The notes under the pieces are model-generated. The model was not told where the DNA came from and ran no database searches. It worked only from the letters and a program-made list of their open reading frames with translations. A stretch of 64,000 nt of DNA from Prorocentrum cordatum (lineage: Eukaryota; Sar; Dinophyceae; Prorocentrales; Prorocentraceae): the NCBI GenBank assembly GCA_963575745.1, contig CAUYUJ010002074.1, forward strand, positions 1 through 64,000, given 5' to 3'. This document shows, one piece after another, positions 35,435-43,395 of the stretch; the stretch's first letter is position 1; each line of letters opens with the position of its first letter. The translations under genes and the position numbers were made by a program.

Positions 35435-38400
35435 GTGCGTCGGGCAGGTGCAGAGAACGGCCATGACATAATTAATTCACTACGTCGCTTAGATGTGGGA
35501 CTCGCGGGGTTGTGCGAGTGCCAGTTCCTTTCAGTTCGTGATCTCAGCATGCGAGGTTACACAATTTTTCGGAGTACTTGTCGGAAGGCTGCGGTGATCA
35601 TGTCTAAGTCTTGGAGAGACTCGCTCAGAGCCACATATCGTGGCAAAGGTTCTGTGATTTGTAGTTATTCTAGTGTTACTGTTATTGTTGCATATATGCC
35701 ACATGAGAGTATTCGTGCCCTTACGGAAGAACAGCATGAACATGATGTGTATGAGCAGATATTGTTTGATATATCCCAAGTGCTCCGCACACATAGGTCT
35801 AAGTTCCCGAAGCAGCCGCAGGACCTGGTCTTCTTGACAGATGCTAACGTCGAACTCGAGCCAGATTCGGAGGTCAGAGGCTTCAGATTTACTGGATCAG
35901 GGCTGCTGGAGGCGTCTGGGATTGCTGGGGATTCTACGGGGATTGATACTGGGATGGAGGAAGGATCGGATGACGGCAACCCGTATATGACTCAAACAAA
36001 ACGTGGTGCACGTAAAACAAGACCTCATAGGGTTGTCTCGGGCTTCGAAACTCGACGGGCGTCTAGGCTGCAATCTATGAGGAGGGCCCTACTGGACTTC
36101 TGCGGGCTCTGGGGCATCAGGATGGAGAACACATTTGGGCAGAGGAGGGTTACTTTCAAATCAAGTACGGGGGTGGAGAAGGTACTCGACTATGTTGGTG
36201 TCAGCCGTCGTTTACACAGGCAGGAGATCACTGTAGGCTGGATGCTGCCTGCGGAAGTCGGCCACGCCTGGACGGAGCACCCATGCAGCAGATACGAGCG
36301 TGCGCTGTCTGACCACGCTTGCATAGTTGTTCGCTTGTCTTGTGCACCGTCTGCGAAGAGACGGACCCAGCCTGCTCGCAAATTCATCTACTTGCAACCG
36401 GTGTCGCAGCTTGAGTTTGCGAAGAACATGGACGATCGGGGCAGTCGTTACCGTGCTTTGTGCCAGGAAAATGCTGACCCAGAGGATCGCCAGGAGATGT
36501 TGGATATGCTGGGACCTGACCTCATAAAGGCCGCCGAGGAGACCCCCCAGAAAGATATCAATCCCAGGAATAATGTGCCAAAGAAATCCGAGATCCACTG
36601 GGCCGCCCAGGAAAGTAAACGCGAAGCACTTCGTCGTGGGGATAGAGAGGAGGCCAAACGGTGCTCAAAGATAGTGAGGAGAGAAAGAAGGAGGCTGGAG
36701 GCAAGAGTACAGAGGTGGAGGACGGAAATGAACACGAGGAGGAGGAGGAGGGCCAAGACGGAGACGTTGATCCTTGCCAACGGGATGGAGTCCCAGAACC
36801 GCGAGGAGTGGGGGGACGAGATATTGGGGCACATGAAGTCTAAGGTGGAGGACCCCGAGGCCAGGGAGGTGACCCTTCGTGAGCTACAGTCGCTGCGTGG
36901 TCTATGTTCGGGAAGCGGATCCTCAGAGGTGTTCTCGATGTCGCTCCTGCTGCGGGCGAGGGCGAAGCTGTCCACGGGAAAGGCCCCAGGTCCCGACAAC
37001 GTGACTGTCGCGACGTTGAAACAGCTCTCGTGGGCATCTGTTCGACGTGTTCTGGTGAGCTTCCAAGGTGTGTACTCCCGCAGGTTATGTTGCCCCGACA
37101 GTTGGCGTCAACTAGCTGCCACGCTCATGCCTAAAGAAATGGACATACAACATTTGACAGATACACGTGTACTATGTCTACAGTCGTGTCTTATGGAATG
37201 GTACATGACATGTATTGTGATGATGATTGAGAAGAGGATTGAGGAGCACCGACACTATGTATGCCTGTACGGATTCAGATCGGGACGTAAAACATCGGAA
37301 ATCACCAGCGTTGCCAAAAGGCTCAGCCAGCACTCCGCTGTCTGGGGCAAAGGAGACAGTTTGTGGCTTGCCAACCTTGATATTTTACAAGCTTTCGATA
37401 ATGTCACTCCGTGCCTCGCCATGCGCTGTCTTCGTGCTCTTGACATACCAGCTGATCTCATTGTGGCGTTGATTGGACCCATGATGGATAATCAGTGCGT
37501 GGCCAGCTTCGAGGGCATCGAGGCATCTTCAGCGGTCTATTGGGACAAATCTATTCGAACGGGAGGAATGGAGGGACCGATGATTTTCCTAGCAGTTTCT
37601 ATTGTACTCTGGAGAGATGTGATCGACAGGTGGAGGCAGGATACGCAGTACGGTATCACATTGGAAAATGATGAGCGCATGTTCAACGGTGAGCGTATGA
37701 CCCACAGTTTCTGGGCAGATAATCTTCTGTTGTATGCGAAGACCCGCACTGACCTCGAGTTGATGGTGCGTGACATGAGTATCCCGCTGATGAATGCAGG
37801 AATGACCTGGAAGCCGAAATCTTTGATGTATATTTACTTTGGTGCGCCGCCTGGCATCCCGCCGTCCCCCGAGCAGGATATCCGTGTGCTGGTGCCGTCT
37901 AGTGACGCTGCTCTTGGGGCCCGAGAAGTGGTCCTGCCGCGTGTTCAGTCGTTTGAGATCCTGGGAGCCACTCTGGAGGAGACCTGGAAGGACCACTCGG
38001 ACTCAGAGGCCATGCTCCAGAAAGCCCAGAAGATGTTCTTTGGGGAAATCGCTTATTATCGCTGCTCTGGGATTGGCCTGGCTGAGAGATTTACTCGTTA
38101 TCAAGCTAAAGTGATTGCTGCATTATTATTCAACTGTGAGGGCAGAACGCCCGACTATTCCACCATTGCTGCTGTTCGCTCTTTTGAAGGTAGCTGTCTG
38201 GCGATAATGTCAGGTCTACGCAAGCGGAGAACTGAAGGCTGGTCTGAGTTTCAACGTAGGCAAAAAAAAATTGGACGACAGAGTTTTGTTGAGCTTGGAT
38301 TCCGAAGTGCGGTGCAGATATGGATATTTCGTTGTTGGGATTGGGCTAAGGATGTCTCAGTTGCTGCAAGTATTCGTATGAGGAGATACACAACACACAC

Positions 38401-39493
38401 AGTGGAGGGGGAGGGAGAGACGGTACCAAATCGGCGTCAGAGGAAAACTCGGGCGATGGCGGTGGCGGCGGCCTCTCATGCATATCATGTATCTCAGATC
38501 TCCCAGATGTCGAGTGGCTGTCGTCGGCGGACAACGGATGATCAGCCTGCCATACCTGAGGAGTCGGACATGCCACGTGAATGGATGATATCTAGGCTGG
38601 CCATGCTACATGGAAGGGGGAAGTGGACGGAACATCGTGACACATGTATTCTAGCGTTGCCTGCAAAAGATAGGAAGCATCTCACACGCATGAGCATGGG
38701 CGCACCTGCCCGTGGACATACTGTGTGGGACTGGTGTTTGTGCGATCTCTTTGGTTGTGAGTGGTACCTCTCGTTCGACAGCTCCGCTGGGCCCCGAGAG
38801 AAATATTGCAAACATTTGCTGACTGTGATTGGCATGCAACACTTGTTCGACTTGTTTGTTTTACCCAGGCCACCTGGTGTGAGGCACGTGAAGGCGGAGG
38901 AGGAGGAGGAGAGTGAGATGAATGAGAGGATGAGCAAACGTATTGCCGCTAATTATGAGAATGAAACGGAGTGGAGGTGTGAGAATATTGAGCGTCTTGG
39001 GATGGAGATCTTGGGAGATAGTAAGACGGTTGTTAACTGGATGTGTGGTGAGTGGCAGATTCGCAACAAGCAGTATGTACGACTGGTGGGAACACTACAA
39101 AATACGGTATCGATGCTGTCTGGATGGGGACTGACCTCACCTGCATCGGGACAGAATCTGTATAAGCATTTCTTTCGTGAGGGTAATGAGCGTGCGGATA
39201 GATTGTCGTGGGAGGCCAGAGGTGGCCAAACTATTACTCGCTGGTTTGCATATGATAAGTTCCTCAGTACTCGTAAGACTGCTCTCCGTGGTGCATTCGA
39301 TGGGGGTGTCAGTAATGAAGGATGTGGAGGTGGGTGGTGGCTTCAGATTGGCGTTGTAGGTAGGGGTTCCAGCGTGCAGGTTGATTTTCCCATCTCCTCC
39401 TCCTCCTCCTCCTCCTCCTTCCTCCTGCACCAGCTCGCACAGCTTCCATTGGCACGATGTGGCCGAGGAGGCGATGAGCTTGCCTCCTGGTAG
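35405..39493 (+). CDS. Retrotransposon ORF2 polyprotein (copy 3)
   Basis: About 1,360 codons without interruption. (a) EEP endonuclease: ASWNVRRAG, CECQF (catalytic Glu), VIVAYMPH, LTDANVELE, LDYVGVSRR, SDHACIVVRL. (b) Arg/Lys-rich linker. (c) Reverse transcriptase from about 36,930: LLLRARAKLSTGKAPGPDN, SWRQLAATLMPKE, motif A NLDILQAFDNV, motif B IRTGGMEGPMIF, motif C FWADNLLLYAK. (d) post-RT region with REVVLPRVQSFEILGATLE and VRSFEGSCLAIM. (e) RNase H-like domain with rotated motifs: MEILGDSKTVVNW (GDS about 39,014-39,022), REGNERADRLSW (39,176-39,208), LRGAFDGGVSNEGCGGGWW (FDGG 39,295-39,306). The E48 motif lies in another frame after a (TCC)n tract. No ATG at the start: expression probably depends on readthrough of the TAG. 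Confidence 0.9.
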   Translation, partial: RCHDTIASWNVRRAGAENGHDIINSLRRLDVGLAGLCECQFLSVRDLSMRGYTIFRSTCRKAAVIMSKSWRDSLRATYRGKGSVICSYSSVTVIVAYMPHESIRALTEEQHEHDVYEQILFDISQVLRTHRSKFPKQPQDLVFLTDANVELEPDSEVRGFRFTGSGLLEASGIAGDSTGIDTGMEEGSDDGNPYMTQTKRGARKTRPHRVVSGFETRRASRLQSMRRALLDFCGLWGIRMENTFGQRRVTFKSSTGVEKVLDYVGVSRRLHRQEITVGWMLPAEVGHAWTEHPCSRYERALSDHACIVVRLSCAPSAKRRTQPARKFIYLQPVSQLEFAKNMDDRGSRYRALCQENADPEDRQEMLDMLGPDLIKAAEETPQKDINPRNNVPKKSEIHWAAQESKREALRRGDREEAKRCSKIVRRERRRLEARVQRWRTEMNTRRRRRAKTETLILANGMESQNREEWGDEILGHMKSKVEDPEAREVTLRELQSLRGLCSGSGSSEVFSMSLLLRARAKLSTGKAPGPDNVTVATLKQLSWASVRRVLVSFQGVYSRRLCCPDSWRQLAATLMPKEMDIQHLTDTRVLCLQSCLMEWYMTCIVMMIEKRIEEHRHYVCLYGFRSGRKTSEITSVAKRLSQHSAVWGKGDSLWLANLDILQAFDNVTPCLAMRCLRALDIPADLIVALIGPMMDNQCVASFEGIEASSAVYWDKSIRTGGMEGPMIFLAVSIVLWRDVIDRWRQDTQYGITLENDERMFNGERMTHSFWADNLLLYAKTRTDLELMVRDMSIPLMNAGMTWKPKSLMYIYFGAPPGIPPSPEQDIRVLVPSSDAALGAREVVLPRVQSFEILGATLEETWKDHSDSEAMLQKAQKMFFGEIAYYRCSGIGLAERFTRYQAKVIAALLFNCEGRTPDYSTIAAVRSFEGSCLAIMSGLRKRRTEGWSEFQRRQKKIGRQSFVELGFRSAVQIWIFRCWDWAKDVSVAASIRMRRYTTHTVEGEGETVPNRRQRKTRAMAVAAASHAYHVSQISQMSSGCRRRTTDDQPAIPEESDMPREWMISRLAMLHGRGKWTEHRDTCILALPAKDRKHLTRMSMGAPARGHTVWDWCLCDLFGCEWYLSFDSSAGPREKYCKHLLTVIGMQHLFDLFVLPRPPGVRHVKAEEEEESEMNERMSKRIAANYENETEWRCENIERLGMEILGDSKTVVNWMCGEWQIRNKQYVRLVGTLQNTVSMLSGWGLTSPASGQNLYKHFFREGNERADRLSWEARGGQTITRWFAYDKFLSTRKTALRGAFDGGVSNEGCGGGWWLQIGVVGRGSSVQVDFPISSSSSSSSFLLHQLAQLPLARCGRGGDELASW

Positions 39494-39581
39494 CACGGTA
39501 ACCTGCTGTGAACTAGCTGCCTGCGCTGCCCTGACGAGAGCTGCTGCTAAGGTGGCGTGCGCTCTGCTGCGACCTACCTAA
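39381..39581 (+). pseudogene. E48 part of the permuted RNase H-like domain (copy 3, other frame)
   Basis: After the pyrimidine tract this frame reads WHDVAEEAMSLPPG then STVTCCELAACAALTRAA (Glu 39,510-39,512) and stops at TAA 39,579-39,581. It matches LVWRDVCEAA...ITDAELSAAEAL of copy 1b. It completes the domain only if the frame changes, or if the tract-containing segment is removed or its length differs by one or two bases. Confidence 0.75.
39389..39427 (+). repeat. (TCC)n pyrimidine tract inside ORF2
   Basis: About 37 bases of TCC repeats ending ...CTGCACCAG. It sits between the D10 and E48 motifs, at the same place as pyrimidine-rich tracts in copies 1b and 2. It could be a slippage-prone linker, or resemble an intron 3' end (pyrimidine tract plus CAG). 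Confidence 0.8.
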
Positions 39582-39989
39582 GATGGTGGGGGCTCAGTTG
39601 CACTGCTCCGCCGATTCGGATTCGGATTCTAGTGGCGGACCGCAAACCGCAAAAAAAAAAACCAAGGTTGCGGAAGCGGAGCTTGCCCCCCGCTCTCCCG
39701 CGGCCTTGGCCCGTCGGGGACTCCTCGAGCCGCATCGTGCGGACAGGTTGTGCATGCACACGTGACGTACATCTCTGAGTACCGAACGGGTGATCTGTCT
39801 GCATTGGATTGATTAGTTGTTCTTGCGTGCCCCTTCCTTGTGCGGCATCATGACAGCGCAATTTTGTTCGATGAGTTCTGTTTCGACCAGTGGGAAAAGA
39901 AAATCAAGGATAATCAAACTGGCGATTTGTAGAACAGCTGTATTTGATGTTATGCAGTTTAATGCTCGTGATCCATATTTTGTGGCTGA

Positions 39990-41891
39990 TCCGAATACTT
40001 TCCCCGCTTTGGCTGGTTTGATAACCTCGATGATTGTGCGCGAAACCCAAGCCCGTTTCAGGGGAACTCGGAGGAGCAGGTCAGTATATTGTTGAGTTCT
40101 TTATCGGTGCCAACTGCTGGGCCAACTGATCGTGGAGAAGCTTTCTCGTCTCATTCGGTTGCGTATTCTCCAGATGTGGCGCAGTCTCCAGATGGTGGGC
40201 TGCAGTCGAGACTGGGCACTGTTTCTTTTGACCCTGGCGTTCAGAATGAGGAGTTGCAGGATGAGGATTTGCAGAGTGGTGAGGAGGTGCTGAATGAGAA
40301 GTTGCATTATTCTCAGCATACTGTTTTCTTGGGTTCAAGCTCTGAAGTTTGCCGCAGTCCATTTCCTGACGCACCGTCGGCTTCTGTTGACCCAGGTGTT
40401 CGGAAAGAGGAGTTGCATGATGAGGAGTTGCAGGATGTGGGGTTGCAGAATGAGGAGTTGCTGCATGAGCAGTTGCATTATTCTCATCATACATGTTATA
40501 CGGCCTCACGCCCTGAAGTTTGCCACACTTCAGCTTCTGACGGAGACTCAGCTTGCCATGGGAAGGATTGGCAGGGGGATCTTAAGGATTTCAAGGACGA
40601 GGAGGAGGATAATGTTCATGTTGAATCCGTGGGGAGTTCTACGGCAGTTGCTGCTGAAGAAGCGTCGCTTGCTTCTCAATCAAATGATGCTGTACTGCAC
40701 TCAGCTCCTTTGGATTATTCTCTGCACTCAGTTCCTTTGGATTATTCTCGAGTGCAAAGGGAAGGTGGAGGCCCCGAGGCGCTGCCGTTGGCATCCTCGA
40801 AAACCCACGGAGAGTGCGAAGTCGACCAGCGTAAAGATAACTGTGCTTCTTCTTCCTGGCTCTGTTCAGATGAGTTGCAGAGCAACCGATCTGAGTGTCA
40901 AGCTGCCAGGGACTGGGCCCGTGCCAATGGCGATGCAGTAGCTCTTTGGCGGGAATTCGAACGGCTCCCGAAAGATGAGTTTCATGCTCGGATCGAGGCG
41001 CTCAAGGCATACAAACTTCGAATGGGAATTGAGAGTCCCGAGGAGGCGCCGAGTCCAGAGGAGGATGCTGGCCGTTGGAAAGGCCAGAGGCACCGCAGAA
41101 ACAGGAGGCGGGCAAGGGCGAAGGCTCAGGCAGTTCTAACTGGCTCTTCTATGTCAAAGTCGGCCCATCCATCTACTTGCGACCCTCCCCAACCTCCGTC
41201 CTCTTTTGCGGACTTGTGCAGTTCTTCAAATCACGTCGAGTGCGCCGGCACGGCTACCACATGGGTGCTCCAGAGGCACATCGCGCGCCTGCTCGTGGCG
41301 GACCACCTGCAGAAGGAGGACGCTGATTGGGATGTGGTCTTCCACGCATGGGATCAAATGGCCACCCTGCGAGAGAGGGCAAATTTCTATTTGAAACAGG
41401 CTACTCTGCACCGTCTGTGTGAGGCTTACCACCGTGATGGGGAGGAGGACGCGGACATCCAGAGACTCTGGGAGCAGTGTCGGTTGGACAAGATAAGGAT
41501 GCACCGTATTGCGGGGTGGTGCTTCGGACATTGGCGGTGCTTGACATTCTACTCAAGTGGTGCTCAATGGTTGATGGAACAACGCTTGCAGAGCCACATT
41601 GGGATGCTTCGAGTAACCTTTTGGCCTCCTCATCATAAAGATTCTATGGCTTCACACCCTGGGAGTTCCACGACTGGGAGTTTACCTAATGCAGTTGTGA
41701 GTTCAGCTGTGACGGAGGACGAGGAGAAACGTAACCGCGCAGATTATTTTCGTCAGTTGGCGGGTAATTTAAGGATCAGGAAATACTGCTTCCGCAAGTC
41801 CTGGCTGGGTAAAGCTCGTTCACCCTTTCACGGCTGCCACGCTGTATCGCCGTGTGGCCTCGGGTGCCGAGGAAAAGGCTGTGTTGCTTGA
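39990..41891 (+). CDS. Unrecognised ORF of copy 4
   Basis: A frame of over 600 codons that I do not recognise. It has no ATG until about residue 300 (MGIESPEE), so an upstream exon, a non-AUG start or decay must be assumed. The N-terminal third contains two direct repeats about 53 residues apart (DPGVQNEELQDEDLQ at about 40,231 and DPGVRKEELHDEELQ at about 40,390), very acidic and Leu/Gln/Glu-rich. The middle has a basic stretch (RHRRNRRRARAKAQ, 41,090). The C-terminal third is Trp/His/Cys-rich and globular-looking (WDVVFHAWDQMATLRERANF, RIAGWCFGHWRCLTF, LRVTFWPPHH). Its codon pattern and length look protein-like rather than random. It could be cargo captured by the element or a divergent ORF1. 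Confidence 0.5.
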   Translation, partial: SEYFPRFGWFDNLDDCARNPSPFQGNSEEQVSILLSSLSVPTAGPTDRGEAFSSHSVAYSPDVAQSPDGGLQSRLGTVSFDPGVQNEELQDEDLQSGEEVLNEKLHYSQHTVFLGSSSEVCRSPFPDAPSASVDPGVRKEELHDEELQDVGLQNEELLHEQLHYSHHTCYTASRPEVCHTSASDGDSACHGKDWQGDLKDFKDEEEDNVHVESVGSSTAVAAEEASLASQSNDAVLHSAPLDYSLHSVPLDYSRVQREGGGPEALPLASSKTHGECEVDQRKDNCASSSWLCSDELQSNRSECQAARDWARANGDAVALWREFERLPKDEFHARIEALKAYKLRMGIESPEEAPSPEEDAGRWKGQRHRRNRRRARAKAQAVLTGSSMSKSAHPSTCDPPQPPSSFADLCSSSNHVECAGTATTWVLQRHIARLLVADHLQKEDADWDVVFHAWDQMATLRERANFYLKQATLHRLCEAYHRDGEEDADIQRLWEQCRLDKIRMHRIAGWCFGHWRCLTFYSSGAQWLMEQRLQSHIGMLRVTFWPPHHKDSMASHPGSSTTGSLPNAVVSSAVTEDEEKRNRADYFRQLAGNLRIRKYCFRKSWLGKARSPFHGCHAVSPCGLGCRGKGCVA

Positions 41892-42102
41892 AGCGCTTCT
41901 TCGGGATCGCGCGAGACTTGGCTCGATAGCCAATTTGACCCATCTGTCGACGGACATCAGAGACTTTTGTCACCACAGACTCGTTCCCAAAAGCGTTGCG
42001 GAAGCTATGAGATGCGTGGCGAATTTTCAGGATGAATGGATGCGGCGCAATGTAAAGAACTACCGCGAGTTGGCGGCCAAGGCGAGATACCCAATTGATT
42101 GA
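41810..42102 (+). CDS. Continuation of the copy 4 ORF in another frame
   Basis: The frame reading HPFTAATLYRRVASGAEEK and ending TAKARYPID-like (stop at 42,100-42,102) overlaps the end of the previous frame. It is Ala/Arg/Leu-rich and looks like the natural C-terminus (LLEALLRDRARLGSIANL, MRCVANFQDEWMRRNV), so a single frameshift near 41,810 is likely. Function unknown. Confidence 0.45.
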
Positions 42103-42194
42103 TTGATTTAGTGACTGCACATAGGCTGACATGGATGGCCAGAACCAGAAATTGTTACGTTGTATTCCTTACTTCCCTTATTGAACATGCGAGC

Positions 42195-42425
42195 AAAACA
42201 AAACTAGACGGCCTCCGTGGATTCTTCGACGGAAGTCGCTCTGTGGAGGGATGTGCTGCATAATGGTGTTTTAGGTTTGTGTGTACACGGGGCGTGGCTG
42301 TTGGTGGCGGAGGAAGCTTTCTCGCTTGATGCCTCTGCTTCTGTCGTGTTCTGTGTGATGTTTGCAGCGCAGCGGCTCTGTATGGCCGTGGTGCACGTTT
42401 CGGGTAGCCTCTTTCATCTCTAACC
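42195..42425 (+). pseudogene. RNase H-like tail of copy 4
   Basis: GLRGFFDGSRSVEGC (42,210-42,254) matches the D10 motif LRGAFDGGVSNEGC. After a stop and frame change, WLLVAEEAFSLDASASVV and LCMAVVHVSG match the E48 helix of copy 3 (WHDVAEEAMSLPPG, AAKVACALL), but the catalytic Glu is lost. It shows that this element shares its 3' end with the family. Confidence 0.65.
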
Positions 42426-42618
42426 TGTTCCTACACCTTTGCAATTTCACATGTCGTGCTGCATCCTTTTCCTTGTTCCTGCATCCTATTCCGATGCCTA
42501 TGCCTCAGTGGCTCGGCAGTGTGATGATAAGAGATGCCTTTCTAGCTATCCTGTGCTCCGTTTGGGAATCTTAGGGCTCAGCTGTCACAGCTGTCCGCGC
42601 CCTGACTCAAACTCAAAA

Positions 42619-43395
42619 CCAAGGTTGACGGTTTACCGCCGGCTCCCAGTTGGGGTGCCTGATACACGTGCAGTCAGCGCACGCACGTTCGCGCAAAGAA
42701 GGACTGCCTGGACTACGCCAGGACGATAAGGCCACGGGATAAATCCAACCACGCGTGCGGCACACCTTCCCCCGCAACTGCGGTGCCTGATGCGCGTGCA
42801 GACCGCGCGCGCACATACGGTCTCAAGACCAATAACAAAGGCCACGGCAGGACGACTCGGCAATCCCTACCCCTGGTGGAAATAACGCCAGGACGGTAGG
42901 CAAGCCTCATCCCTGGTGTCGGCCTGTCACTCATCATAAATTTACGCCAGACACAAGAAGTCGGAGTCTCCGCTCCCTGTAGCTTCAACATAGGGGGGGC
43001 GAAAAGACACCCGAAAAAATATGTCAATCCGAAGAGTCTGACTCGACCCCGCCACTCTCCGATGGTGGCCGCACGGCCAGGCTGCGTTCGGTAGTCCACA
43101 CTCGAACTCCAGGCTGGTGGGGTGCTTCCCAAGAAGCACTTACCTCCAAATATATTGCTTCTTGTTGGCCTCCCTGCGATGACATGACGCTCTGAAAAGT
43201 CTCAGTTCTGGTAGCCTTACAGCACACGGCACATCTCCACACATTTTAGCGACCCAGACCCAGGAGCACATAACTTTGGGATCTATCAGGCCGAAGAGGT
43301 GCCACATACTCTACACCCCCATCTTAACGCAAGGAGGGGGAACGTGGCAAACGATTCTTCGCCAAGATAAAACACGCCGAGACATACATTACTTG
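42619..43395 (+). repeat. Right half-site, short duplication and unassigned sequence
   Basis: Half hairpin module (42,619-42,650). Two related stretches follow, GGTGCCTGATACACGTGCAG and GGTGCCTGATGCGCGTGCAG, about 125 bp apart (42,654 and 42,781). The rest, to 43,395, may be the 3' UTR of the antisense LINE downstream. No gene seen. Confidence 0.5.

Larger units (their letters stand above)
33854..39661 (+). mobile_element. Retrotransposon copy 3 (nearly intact)
   Basis: Inserted after the left half-site CCCGGCGGTAACCAA (33,839-33,853). It carries a ~500-base 5' leader, ORF1 (348 codons), an in-frame TAG, and one uninterrupted ORF2 of about 1,360 codons containing endonuclease, RT and most of the permuted RNase H-like domain. 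The only break in ORF2 is a frame change at a (TCC)n tract. The 3' UTR has a hairpin TCCGCC...GGCGGA (39,607-39,639) and ends CCGCAAACCGC plus an A-run, followed by CCAAGGTTG. It is the best candidate for a recently active copy. Confidence 0.9.
39662..42618 (+). mobile_element. Retrotransposon copy 4: possible non-autonomous derivative
   Basis: Begins immediately after the copy 3 A-run and ends at ACTCAAAA followed by CCAAGGTTGACGGTTTACC (42,619 on). That right half-site complements the left half-site at 33,839, so copies 3 and 4 together occupy one split hairpin. It has no endonuclease or RT. It has a different long ORF and, at its 3' end, the D10-E48 part of the family's RNase H-like domain. 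The 5' leader shows only weak likeness to copy 3. Confidence 0.6.
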
